This document shows positions 1 through 9,901 of a stretch of 64,000 bases of DNA, piece by piece (within the stretch, counting starts at the first letter, position 1; each line of letters starts with the position of its first letter). The DNA lies in contig MU863983.1 in the NCBI GenBank assembly GCA_033296885.1, forward strand, positions 1-64,000. Direction: 5' to 3'. Origin of the DNA: Triangularia verruculosa (taxonomy: Eukaryota > Ascomycota > Sordariomycetes > Sordariales > Podosporaceae). Made by a program: the position numbers and the translations under genes. Under the pieces are notes generated by a model, which had not been told where the DNA came from, searched no databases, and worked only from the letters and a program-made list of their open reading frames with translations.

Positions 1-66
1 GGGGGCGGCGCGGGGGCGGGGGGGGGGGGGGGGGGCGGGGGGGCGGCCCCCCCCCCCCCCCCCCCC
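1..66. other. G/C homopolymer at window edge
   Basis: Almost pure G followed by a run of C, so the segment could fold back on itself. No coding or RNA signal. The rest of the window has ordinary composition, so this is most simply a low-quality contig end or assembly artefact, although a real G-rich tract cannot be excluded. Confidence 0.6.
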
Positions 67-115
67 GGGCGTTTGGTTTCTGTTTTTGGACAGAGGTCAG
101 TTTAGGTCAGGGGAG

Positions 116-204
116 GGGTGATGGGTGATGGGTGATGTTGAGTGTGCTTGCCTGCCTACCTATGGAATGGAATGGAATGGGGGGTGAGGTGAGGTGAGGT
201 GAGG
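116..204. repeat. Short tandem repeats (GGGTGAT)n, (GGAAT)n, (GGTGA)n
   Basis: Three adjacent short tandem tracts: about three copies of GGGTGAT, three of GGAAT and four of GGTGA. They belong to the G-rich low-complexity region from 67 to 636, which shows no gene. Confidence 0.7.
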
Positions 205-421
205 CATGAGAGGGGAGATATACCAGAAACTACCGATAAACAAAACCAACAGCAACCAAGAAAATTAAAGTAGATAGTTGACTTCCTGAGGAAAGCCCTG
301 AGGTTTGGGTGAGTACGAGGGATTTTTTTGGGTTAGACTTGAGTCCTCTAATTAAAAGGATGGGTTTAACAAACTTTTTTGTTTGTGTTTTACTATGGGT
401 GTAGTTGGTGTGAATGTAGAG

Positions 422-422
<1 letters not shown>

Positions 423-514
<92 letters not shown>
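423..514 (+). repeat. (TG)46 dinucleotide microsatellite
   Basis: An uninterrupted TG tract of 92 bases. It creates spurious Cys/Val open frames that are not genes. G-rich purine sequence continues to about 620, just before the tRNA. Confidence 0.95.
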
Positions 515-517
<3 letters not shown>

Positions 518-636
518 GAAGGGGGGTTAGTAAGAGAGGAGGGTATAGGGGGACATGGTGGGAAGGGGGGTAAGAGAGAACGGAATAGGGGGAGGTGGTG
601 GGAGGGGAAGGGGGAAAAGATATGAAGAAGTAGTAA

Positions 637-736
637 GCGGGTTTAGCTCAGTTGGGAGAGCGTCAGACTGAAATCAACTTCAGCTAGACAAAAAGGTCAA
701 ATCTGAAGGTCATGTGTTTGATCCATATAAACCGCA
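637..736 (+). tRNA. tRNA-Phe (GAA) with intron, possibly decayed
   Basis: The cloverleaf can be drawn: acceptor 637-643 with 729-735, a D arm from 646, and anticodon stem TCAGA (663-667) with TCTGA on the 3' side. The loop has anticodon GAA at 670-672. An intron of about 27 nt follows position 37, and its TTCAG at 679-683 is the exact complement of CTGAA at 668-672, as in intron-bearing eukaryotic pre-tRNA-Phe. Oddities: the T loop reads TTTGATC instead of TTCGATC, so T replaces the near-invariant C56. The T stem has a G-T pair, and the acceptor has a G-A mismatch (641/731). A T-run that could stop Pol III follows at about 746. Identity is firm; whether it is functional is doubtful. Confidence 0.8.
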
Positions 737-1104
737 CTGATGGATGTTTTTGGACTTTTTGGTGGTTTGGTTTTGGGGGTGGGGATTGGAGAGAGATGTG
801 GAGGGGGTATCCCGGGTGGGTTGTGAACGGTGATGTTGAGATATGATTTGACATTGAGCGGCAGAGTGATGTGGTGTGTGTGGTGTTTTGATTTTGCTCT
901 TGTTGAAACAAGAGCAGGAGGGTATTTTATTAGTTTTTTTTTTTTTGATGGTATCATTACTTCCAGTGCCTCGTGTCTCCTCTTGCAACAGACACCCTTC
1001 ATTATTCGATAATATAAAACAGATTCCCGTGCTCGCCCTCTCAAAGCACAATCGCGGTTCCAGATTACACCGTGCAAGCAGGTATATAAATTGTAAATGG
1101 GAAC

Positions 1105-1525
1105 TTAAGAAGACTTTTTGGCGGCGGCGGCAGCCTTGAGCGCCTTCTTGCGGTTGCTCCTGATCATGACGATGGAGAGGAAGGAGCCGACGACGGCGGA
1201 GCCGAGGAGGACGAGGATGACGGGGATGCGGATGGCCCAGACGCGGGGGGGGAAGAAGTTTTGGAGGGGGTGGTCGGAGTCTACGAAGGGCTGCAACATG
1301 TCACATCTCTGTTAGTATATGTGATAACATAAGCTCGATAGGAGGGGGGGGAGATACCATGAGGAGGGTCCAGATTGTGTAGTAGAGGAAGACGACGGAG
1401 GCTGCTGCTAGCATGGCGAGGCCGACGAGTTTGTCGAGCTGTTTTACAGATGGGGAGTTAGTTGGTCGTGGTGGTGGTTATGGTGGTGGTAAAGGGGGAA
1501 AGGAGATGGGAAGGGCAGGTACCAT
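1105..1525 (-). CDS. DPM2: Dolichol-phosphate mannose synthase regulatory subunit DPM2
   Basis: Small ER membrane subunit that stabilises the Dpm1 catalytic subunit of dolichol-P-mannose synthase, which supplies mannose for N-glycans, O-mannosylation and GPI anchors. Three exons: 1523-1525, 1358-1438 and 1105-1290, with introns of 84 and 67 nt, all phase 0. The first exon is only the ATG, followed at once by GTACCT. The product is 89 aa: MLDKLVGLAML start, a first hydrophobic helix ending FLYYTIWTLLM, the DPM2 loop PFVDSDHPLQNFFPPRVWA, a second helix, and a basic Lys/Ala tail. Size and topology fit the family. It diverges from CWC22 across about 470 bp. Confidence 0.9.
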
Positions 1526-1996
1526 TGTGGGTGGGTATAAGGGGGGAGTAAAGGAGTGTAATGAAGAGAAAAGTGAATTGAATTGTCAAGAGGTGTTGAC
1601 GTGAAGTTGGGGGGAAAAGTGTTGGTGGTGGGTGATGGTGGTTGTCGTTGTCGCAAAGTTGGACAACTACTGTAAATGAAGCTCGGGAAGCTCCACGGTG
1701 GCCTGGCCTGGGCTCGTTGCAGGCGGCGGCGCGTCAGGGGTTTCGCGTTCTTTGGGGTAAGCTTCCGGCAGGCAAAAGAGAGAAAAGTAAAAAGTGGGGC
1801 GAGCTTTAGTTTAGTAGGTTGTGCCTGGGAAGATTGGAGAGCTGAGGACGGCAAAACCAGCCTCGTGAAACTTTTCCCATCAAACAACTTCGATCGACAT
1901 CACTCCCCGGCTTTTTTCGGCAAATTTTTGAGAAATTGAGGGAGGGGATTTGATGGAAATAACGGAATCGACGCGAAAATAGAAGAGGAGAAAACG
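1526..1996. promoter_or_regulatory. Divergent intergenic region DPM2/CWC22
   Basis: This 471 bp stretch lies between the start codons of DPM2 (-) and CWC22 (+), so it must hold both promoters and both 5' UTRs. No recognised element stands out. Confidence 0.5.
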
Positions 1997-4954
1997 ATGG
2001 CGACGCCTGCGAGAGAGGAGAGCGTGGAGGGAACGCGACAAACGGAGGTCGAGAAGTCGCCTAGTCCAGCGCCACAACGCCAATCGAGGTCAAGATCCAG
2101 GTCGCTGACGCCTCAACGGGAAAGGGAGCTGTCGAGGGACTCGAGAGGACGGTCGGTTGATTCTAGGGGAGATGGACGTGATGATGATGGGAGGTCGCCA
2201 TCGAGGGATTCGAGAGACCGCCGCGATGATGAAAGGTCGAGATCGAGGTCGCCTTTGGAGAATGGGGAGACATACTCCCGCGATGTTTCCCCTCAGCGCT
2301 CGCCGATGCAAGTCGATTCTCGCGATCAATCACCGCCGCGCCGCTCGCCTAGCAGAGATAGATCGCCTTCGCCTCGACGCAGAGATCGGTCTTCTTCACC
2401 CCAGAACCGCCGGTCGCCATCGCCAAGAGATAGAGACGACGACCGCCGCTACCCGATTCGAGACCGGAGCCCCCCGTCGAGACATTATGATCGGTCGCCG
2501 CCTCCTGCGAGAAGACATTCACCGCCTCCCCGCCGTGATGGACCGGATCGATACCGACCCGCACCGGCTGTGCCAGCCAAGAGAGAGCGCACTCCCCCTC
2601 CTGCACCGCCGGTCAAGACGGAGGAGCAGAAGTTGGAGGATATGAGAGCTGAGTACCAGAAGCTGCTCACCTTGCGCAGTCAGGGTGTGTATCTCCCACC
2701 ACAAAAGCTGCGGGCTCTGCAGGCGGCGATTACGGACAAGAGCAGCAAGGAGTATCAGCGTATGGCTTGGGAAGCGCTCAAGAAGTCGATTAATGGCTTG
2801 GTCAACAAGATCAACACGGCGAATATCAAGTTCGTGGTTCCGGAGTTGTTCAATGAGAACTTGATTAGGGGAAGGGGTCTGTTTTGCCAGAGTCTACTCA
2901 AGGCGCAACATGCTAGTTTGCCGTTTACGCCTATTTACGCCTGTCTGGCGGCTATCTGCAACACCAAGCTGCCTCAGGTGGGGGAGTTGTTGGTCAAGAG
3001 GCTGATTATGCGGTTCAGGAAGGCGTTCAAGAGGAATGATAAAGCGGTCTGCTTGTCGAGCACGATGTTTATTGCGCATTTGGTCAACAATCAGGTTGTG
3101 CATGAGAACCTGGCCGCGCAGATGTTGCTGCTGTTGTTGCGGAAGCCGACGGATGACAGTGTGGAGATTGCGGTAGGCCTGATGAGGGAGGTGGGGTTGT
3201 TTCTGGAGGAGATGTCGCCTACAATGGCCCATGCGGTGTTTGATGAGTTCAGGAGGATTCTTCACGAGGCGGATATTGACAAGAGGACGCAGTACATGAT
3301 TGAGGTGCTGTTTCAGGTCAGGAAGGACAAGTACAAAGACAACCCGGTGATCAAGGAGGAGCTGGATTTGGTGGAGGAGGAGGATCAGATCACGCACAAG
3401 GTTGGGCTGGATGAGGAGATCAAGACGGAGGATGGGCTGAATATCTTCAAGTTTGATCCGGATTGGGAGGCGAATGAGGGGGAGTACAAGAAGCTGAAGG
3501 CGCAGATTTTGGGAGAGGAGAGTGGGAGTGAGGATGAAGATGGGAGTGGGAGTGAGGAGAGTGATAGTGAGGATGATGAGGAGGAGGAGGAGCAGAAGGC
3601 GATTGAGATCAAGGATCAGAGTAATGCCGACTTGGTCAACCTGCGGAGGACGATTTACCTGAGTATTCAATCGAGTGCGGATCCGGAGGAGGCGGCGCAT
3701 AAGCTGATGAAGCTGAGGTTGCCGATGGGACAGGAGCCGGAGTTGGTGTCGATGATTGTCGAGTCGTGCGCGCAGGAGAAGGTCTATCTCAAGTTCATGG
3801 GATTGCTGGGGGAGAGGTTTGCGAGGTTGAATAGGATGTGGATGGAGCTGTTCGAGGAGTCGTTTATGAAGTACTATACGACGATTCATCGGTACGAGAC
3901 GAACAAGCTGAGGAACATTGCGAGGTTCTTTGGGCATCTGCTGTCGTCGGATTCGATTGGGTGGCATGTCCTCTCAATTATCCACCTGAATGAGGAGGAG
4001 ACGACGTCGGCGAGCCGTATTTTCATCAAGATTCTGTTTGAGGACTTGCAGGAGAATATGGGCACAGTTAAGCTCAAGACGAGGTTGTCCGAAGATATCC
4101 TGAAGCCGAGTTTGGAGGGCTTGTTCCCGCACGACGAACCGCGCAATATTCGCTTCTCGATTAACTACTTTACGTCGATCAAGATGGGCTATCTTACCGA
4201 CGAAATGAGAGAGTTTCTGCAGAATATGCCAAAGCCGGCACTGCCAGCGCCCCCTGCGGATTCGGATTCCGAGTCGGTGTCTAGTTACTCTTCTTACTCG
4301 TCTTATTCATCTCGCTCGCGGTCTCGTTCTCGGACACCGCCACGCAAGACTATCGATAGGGGTCGGTCTTGGTCTCGCACACCGCCACGCCGGGCAAGAG
4401 ATGATTCCTACAGTCGCAGCCGGAGCAGGAGCAGGAGCTATTCTCGGTCTATTTCCCCCAGGCGGTCCATCTCACGTTCTCCTCCCCCGCGTGCCGCCCG
4501 CCGTGACAGCCGGAGCCTTAGCAGGGACCGCAGCATGAGCAGAAGCAGAAGCAGGAGCTGGTCCCGTTCGCCTCCGCCACGGGATCGGAGTCCGGTGGGG
4601 AATGTTAGAGATAGGAGCCACTCACCGCCACCTCGCCGGGGACGCACTCGTACGAGAAGCAGGTCTTATTCGAGATCTGTTTCTCCTGTGGCTGACCAGT
4701 CAACTGCTGTTAAAAGGAGGAGGGATGATTCCTATTCGGCTAGTAGGAGTAGGAGCAGAGGTCGGGCTTCGCCACCTGCGAGGAAGCAAATGCGGTATAC
4801 CAGATCTCCATCACCGATTGCGATGAGGGATGGGGATGGGAGGAGGTCGAGGTCGAGGAGTCCTGGGGGTTATGGGAATAAGAGGAGGTATTATAGTAGT
4901 TCAAGGTCGAGGTCTAGGTCGAGGAGCCCGGTGGCGAAGAGGGGAAGGGTTTAA
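1997..4954 (+). CDS. CWC22: Pre-mRNA-splicing factor CWC22
   Basis: Spliceosomal protein that escorts eIF4A3 to the spliceosome and is needed around the first catalytic step; nuclear. Single exon, 985 aa. Residues 1-210 are an Arg/Ser-rich, proline-containing tail. The MIF4G helical domain spans about 240-430, with family blocks such as NTANIKFVVPELFNENLIRG. An acidic Ser/Glu/Asp stretch at about 505-535 leads to the MA3 domain at about 543-660, from DLVNLRRTIYLSIQSSADPE onward. A long RS-repeat tail (about 755-985) ends in KRGRV. The terminal RS tails are longer than in yeast, as is usual in filamentous fungi. The ATG at 1997 is the first in frame, in a reasonable context. Confidence 0.95.
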   Translation: MATPAREESVEGTRQTEVEKSPSPAPQRQSRSRSRSLTPQRERELSRDSRGRSVDSRGDGRDDDGRSPSRDSRDRRDDERSRSRSPLENGETYSRDVSPQRSPMQVDSRDQSPPRRSPSRDRSPSPRRRDRSSSPQNRRSPSPRDRDDDRRYPIRDRSPPSRHYDRSPPPARRHSPPPRRDGPDRYRPAPAVPAKRERTPPPAPPVKTEEQKLEDMRAEYQKLLTLRSQGVYLPPQKLRALQAAITDKSSKEYQRMAWEALKKSINGLVNKINTANIKFVVPELFNENLIRGRGLFCQSLLKAQHASLPFTPIYACLAAICNTKLPQVGELLVKRLIMRFRKAFKRNDKAVCLSSTMFIAHLVNNQVVHENLAAQMLLLLLRKPTDDSVEIAVGLMREVGLFLEEMSPTMAHAVFDEFRRILHEADIDKRTQYMIEVLFQVRKDKYKDNPVIKEELDLVEEEDQITHKVGLDEEIKTEDGLNIFKFDPDWEANEGEYKKLKAQILGEESGSEDEDGSGSEESDSEDDEEEEEQKAIEIKDQSNADLVNLRRTIYLSIQSSADPEEAAHKLMKLRLPMGQEPELVSMIVESCAQEKVYLKFMGLLGERFARLNRMWMELFEESFMKYYTTIHRYETNKLRNIARFFGHLLSSDSIGWHVLSIIHLNEEETTSASRIFIKILFEDLQENMGTVKLKTRLSEDILKPSLEGLFPHDEPRNIRFSINYFTSIKMGYLTDEMREFLQNMPKPALPAPPADSDSESVSSYSSYSSYSSRSRSRSRTPPRKTIDRGRSWSRTPPRRARDDSYSRSRSRSRSYSRSISPRRSISRSPPPRAARRDSRSLSRDRSMSRSRSRSWSRSPPPRDRSPVGNVRDRSHSPPPRRGRTRTRSRSYSRSVSPVADQSTAVKRRRDDSYSASRSRSRGRASPPARKQMRYTRSPSPIAMRDGDGRRSRSRSPGGYGNKRRYYSSSRSRSRSRSPVAKRGRV

Positions 4955-5878
4955 TTAATGGGGGAGAGATGTAAATTGTACCTGCATAGCTGAGGTGGTG
5001 ATGAGATAGTTCAAAGCGATGAGAAAATAGCATTGGGTTCATTGGCGATATCATTGAGTGCATGCACTCTTTACATGAATGTGACACCAAAGAGCTGGCT
5101 GCCAGTACTGTACCTGAACAAGGGGGTTGTGCATATGAATGATTGGCTTGGATGCCTGGTGTGCCTCCTGCACCCGCAGAGTGAGCCATCCGGCGTGCCG
5201 TTAGGCTCCACCAATGTATGCTCAGTCACACTAGATGTCAGCCTCATATTTACTTTCAACAACATCCCTTGATCAACTTCTATGTTGGTAAATAACCAGC
5301 TCTATTGACTGAGAGTCTTGATACTCAATAATGAGTTCATGTTAGTACAAGTCACCATTTCCCTTTCCTGCGTTGACTTTCTGCCACGTGTTTGCTTTTG
5401 TCAAAATTCTGTGATCTGTTTGCCTGCCTAGGTAGGCAGCCCTTGAATGCGAAGAGGGAGCAGGAGACTGGGACGACTCGCTCCTTCCGTGTGATATATA
5501 GAAGTTCCTCCCTTTCCATTTTTGGGCACGTGCTAATCTCTTATCAGAGATTGCGAAAACTTTTACGCGTCAGAAGAGAGAAGGTGCGTGGTATTTATAC
5601 TTGCCCAGTTGGGAATTTGGAGGAGGGAACTCTCACCTGTACAACAAGCTCGCCGACTCAGCCGCCGAGACTGAATACCCTCGTCTACGACGACGACATC
5701 ACCAGAACTGCGGCTTGCTTAGTCGTCGCCCTTGTCATTTTACCAGCCCTCGCCGGCGACATCATAGCCCTAGTCGCTTAGTCGTCGACCACGAAAATCC
5801 TCGCTGCGGATATCTTCTGCGCAGCCCTCGCAATGTAAGTTTCCCCTCTCTTCTCTTTCAACACCGACATTGCCCAAG
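4955..5878. other. Intergenic, 924 bp
   Basis: Holds the CWC22 3' end and the 5' region of the next gene. A GTAAGT at 5835 followed by AG at 5878 could be a leader intron ending right at the ATG. No other gene is supported. Confidence 0.5.
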
Positions 5879-8244
5879 ATGCCGTGCCTTTCAATGGCAC
5901 ATTGGTTCGCGCGGGCAAGAGCCGTTGCGGGCGAGCGAGCCCGACGCTCCACCACCACCACCACCACCACAGCTGCTGACGCAGCTAAAGAAGCGGCTCG
6001 GACGGCGAGGCCATCGCCTCCTGCCGCCGAGTCCGCGCCCGCCCGCCCGGCCAGTCCGGGTTCAGAAGCGCTCCCTGCCTGTGAGACTCGCGCGAGTGAG
6101 CCCGTCTTTTTTGAACTTTTGACTGACAAGTAGCGCTTAGCCGAGCCCGAATCTTCGTCGGAGCACGAGCTCTCCTCGTCGACCGAGGAGAAGACCGAGA
6201 CCAAGGAGGTGGATGCTGTGGTGAGGTACATGAACCTCACCAACAACATGTACTCTCTCGAGGAACGCGAGAAGGACGAGGCCTTCGTGAAGGACCTCGC
6301 GGCTGCGACTGGGCAGCCCGACTTGTTTGAGGACATCGACCCTCACCTCTGGCGCAGTGTGGACGAGGAGGTCATCAAGAGTGAGTATCAAACTATTGTA
6401 CATGTATGATGAGTTGGATGCTGACAACTAGGGCAATCAGAGATGACCTATGATTATGACGACGATGACTCCGACGATTCTACCGGGGGCGTGATCTTCA
6501 AGGTTAGAAATCTTGAGGTCAAAGATTCCACCACGCAGCACCGTCTGAATCTGGAGGTTGCCTCGGAGATGATCCAGCAGAACAAGACCAGCAAGGCCCG
6601 AGCTTTGGTTGCCGATACCCCCGATTTCAGACACGATCCCGACAAACTGGAGAGAGAGGGTCTGATGTGGAAGGAGACCGGCCTCAAGAAGGGTGATCTC
6701 TCTGAGGAGGGCATGGAGTTTGTTTCGTGGAAGATGGTTCGCGGCTATCCCGAGATGTTTGTTGGCAAGGCCAATGGGGCGCGGGTATGTAGCCCTCCAT
6801 TCTAGGCGTCGTTTGAGCTCTTTACTGACAGCCTTCAGACCAAAGACATGTTCACTCTCGAGGGTCTGCACAAAAACCGCATCTGGGACGTGTAAGTTGA
6901 TACCCCAACATGACAAATTGGCATGAGCTGATATCTTTGATAGCTACTACCTTCACCAACCCAAGGAGATCCATCCCAAGCCCGGCCTATTCGTGCCCAC
7001 TTACCAGTTCCAGCATCTGCTGGATACGATCAATGCTCGGTTGGAGATCAACCTGACTATTCCTCCCGGCAAGAACACATCAAAGTTCAAGCTGGTGTTT
7101 GGCGAAGGCAATACACCTCGCCCACGTTTCCTGGGTCGCACATTCACAGCAGATGGCTTCAAAATGTTCACGGGTCTTGTTCCCCGTCCGAAGCCTGAGG
7201 ATGATCCCAGTCTAGGAACTGAGGAGGGGCAGGCGAAGCTGAAATCGGTGCTGAAGATGATTGCCAACTCGCACAAAAAGACAGAGAAGTCTAAGAAGAA
7301 TGCGTTCAAGCGCTTCCAAGATCACCGCCAGTGGGGTCGCTCACTGAAACGCACTCAGCGGTACCTGGGTCTGCGTAAGAAGAAGTCGGATGGAGCTGCG
7401 GCCGAGTCACCGGTAGTGAGATTCGTGGCTATCGATCTGGAAGCCTGGGAACAGAATCTCGACGTCATCACTGAGGTTGGCATTGCCATTCTGGACACTT
7501 CGGATCTCAAGAATTCCACCCCTGGGAAGAACGGTCGGAACTGGTTCGACGCCATCAAGGCGCGCCATATTCATGTAGCGGAGAACCGCTGTTTCGAGAA
7601 CTACAGATATGTGCAGAGTTGCCCCGAGAACTTTGACTTTGGGTAAGTGGCTGTTCTATCTTTGTCACCACAAACGCAAAACCGCTAACAGCATGACTAG
7701 TCAAACTGAACTCATCTTTGGCCATGACGTCCCCAACATCATGAGATCCATTATCAATAACAGCCCCCATCCGGTTGTGCTAGTCTTCCACGAGTCCAAG
7801 GCCGACATCAAGTTTCTCAAAACTATCAACTACAACATCTACGAGGCAAAGAACGTCATCGAGTTGGTTGACACCAAGTATTTGCATCAGTATGCAATCC
7901 GCAGTGGTAACCAGCCTAGCGTGGGCACTGTTTGCGACTACTTGGAAATTCATACCAAGAACTTGCACAATGCGGGCAATGACGCCGTCTACACCTTGCA
8001 GGCCATGATTGGTTTGGCGGTCAAGCAGCGCGAGGAGAGTTTGAAGAGAGCTCGTGGGGAGGGTTCTCAGGCTGCCCAGATTCGTCAGCATCATGTCCCG
8101 TTTGCCGAGATGGATGAGAAGGAGGGCTGGACCAGCAGTGGCGAGGATTCGGATGGTGGTCCCCCGGTTAGACCTGCGGAGTTTGAGATGGATTGGTCGC
8201 CTCTTCCGCCTCGGGATGATGCAGCTGCTGATGGTGGCTGGTAA
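5879..8244 (+). CDS. Gfd2/YDR514C-like protein with DEDDh nuclease fold
   Basis: Six exons: 5879-6080, 6141-6380, 6441-6784, 6839-6891, 6944-7642 and 7701-8244; 693 aa. All introns have GT...AG ends and frames join. The N-terminus is Ala/Pro/Ser-rich, and an acidic region YDYDDDDSDDS follows. The C-terminal half is the RNase H-like Gfd2/YDR514C domain. The full DEDDh set is visible: D444 and E446 (VAIDLEAWE), D548 (SKADIKFL), and H602 with D607 (HNAGND). Yeast Gfd2 was found as a multicopy suppressor of an mRNA-export mutant (DBP5); a biochemical activity for the family is not firmly known to me. The first donor could instead be 6096, adding five codons. Confidence 0.85.
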
Positions 8245-9901
8245 ATGTGGGGGGATTCGCCCGTTTAGAAGGGTTTGGGGAGGTTTCGATGGGGGGTTAT
8301 CCCGTTTAGAAGGGTTTAGAAAGAGGCTTTACCCGTTTTCATCTCATTTTAGAGAGATGTTATAATGTCAAAGGGCCATTGGGCTGAAGATTTGACACGT
8401 ATTGTTTTGTCCTTGTGTGTTGTTTGTGATGATGGATGTGTGATTACCACTAAACATTGCCCTTTTGGCGTCTTTTAAGGCCTCATTGCCGCTGCTACCC
8501 ACAGAATATATCTCTTCTAATGTCGTTGAAGGTTTTGGAAAGATTTATATTTTTTTTTTAAAAAAAAATGATGCTCGAGGATGCTGGCACAGCTCTTGTC
8601 AAATACTGCTAGGCATTTTGGAAGATACTAACACGCGTTAAGTCCGCCTTGACATGCCCATCTAGATTGTAAAGAGGTGTAGATGCATGGTAGCTTCTGG
8701 TAAGTAGGGATTGGGGGGAAGTCATGGTTAGACGGGAATAGACGGGGATGGTGTTGATGAACTCAACCCTTTTATTTCTTATTTTTTTTTATTTTCTTTC
8801 CTGTTTTCTGGGATTGTGGCGTTAAGTATGTAGATGTGTATTATTTCTGTGGCTCTGAATCGGGAGATGTGTTGTTTGTATATGGCGTGGGAATTGAGTT
8901 TCGGCAAAGCTTGGCGTTTGGAAGGATGTTGCTCTATGCGAGGCTTTGTCTCGTTGGTGTATTTTTTTTTCTCGTGAGGTGAGGGAGCGGAGAGATGCGT
9001 GCTGGAGAAAGGGGGTCTAAGTTAGGTTACTACTGAGATATAAATGCAGGGAAAGGAAGTCTTTTTCTGCTTTTGCTTGCGGCTGTTGCAGTGGCAATCG
9101 TGGTTGTGGAAGAGGGGCTTGAAGAAGGATGGATATATTCCCTTAGGGAGGGAAGGGCAGTTTGGTAGGTAGGTTATCAAGGAAAACGAGGAAAAGTCTA
9201 TATAGGTGTATATATATATTGTATTCTCCAAGGTGACATGGGGTGTTTGCTGAGAGAAAGCGAGCTCGACACTTCAAGGTCATGCATGAACTGGGGATGG
9301 ACTTGAAATTATGTCCATAAGTCTTAAATTCCTTGCAGTCTCGAAGAGTTGAGGTACCTAATACCTATCCACATGTGTTGCTGATGTCGTCGACATCTCC
9401 ATGGCTCAACATTGAGACGGAGCATTTCTGGGACGGCCTGGCTGTAGCTTCGGATCAGCTAGCCGGAGTTGGGAAGCACGTGTTAATGATTCTTGGCCTT
9501 TGATAAGGATTCGGCATTTACACGTGGCTTTTTTATGTGTGGATTTGTTTACATACGTGAGGGATCATTCTGGCCTATTTTGCTTGATCACTGGAGAAGA
9601 TAAAGTGGGGACGTGGAATCTCCAACATCATCAAGAATCACAACATTTGCTTGGTGGCGACGGAAATGGATTTTGACAGTGGGTGTTGGTGGTTGGCTTG
9701 GACTGTCGATATCCTCACCACCTCCATGTGTTGTCGTTCATCGGATTTTGTTATTGTTACACACCCGACGTCATCTCACTTTTACTGTTGATACCAAGCT
9801 TTCCAAGAGAATCCCACGAGGAAACAAGCCACCGCTTGTCCCGGAGTCCCAAGAGGTCCCAAGGAATCCAAGGAATCTGGAGAGAAGGGGGCCACGGATG
9901 T
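8245..9901. other. Intergenic, about 1.66 kb
   Basis: Contains the 3' UTR of the Gfd2-like gene, with a 17 bp direct repeat CCCGTTTAGAAGGGTTT at 8260 and 8301, and a T-run/A-run palindrome at about 8550-8570. No gene is convincing. Confidence 0.5.

Noticed and set aside
379..625. Cys/Val-rich open frames
   Set aside because: They are translations of the (TG)46 microsatellite.
2894..3967. Long minus-strand frame of 357 codons opposite CWC22
   Set aside because: Shadow of the CWC22 coding frame; low-complexity Leu/Arg/Gln composition and no family motif.
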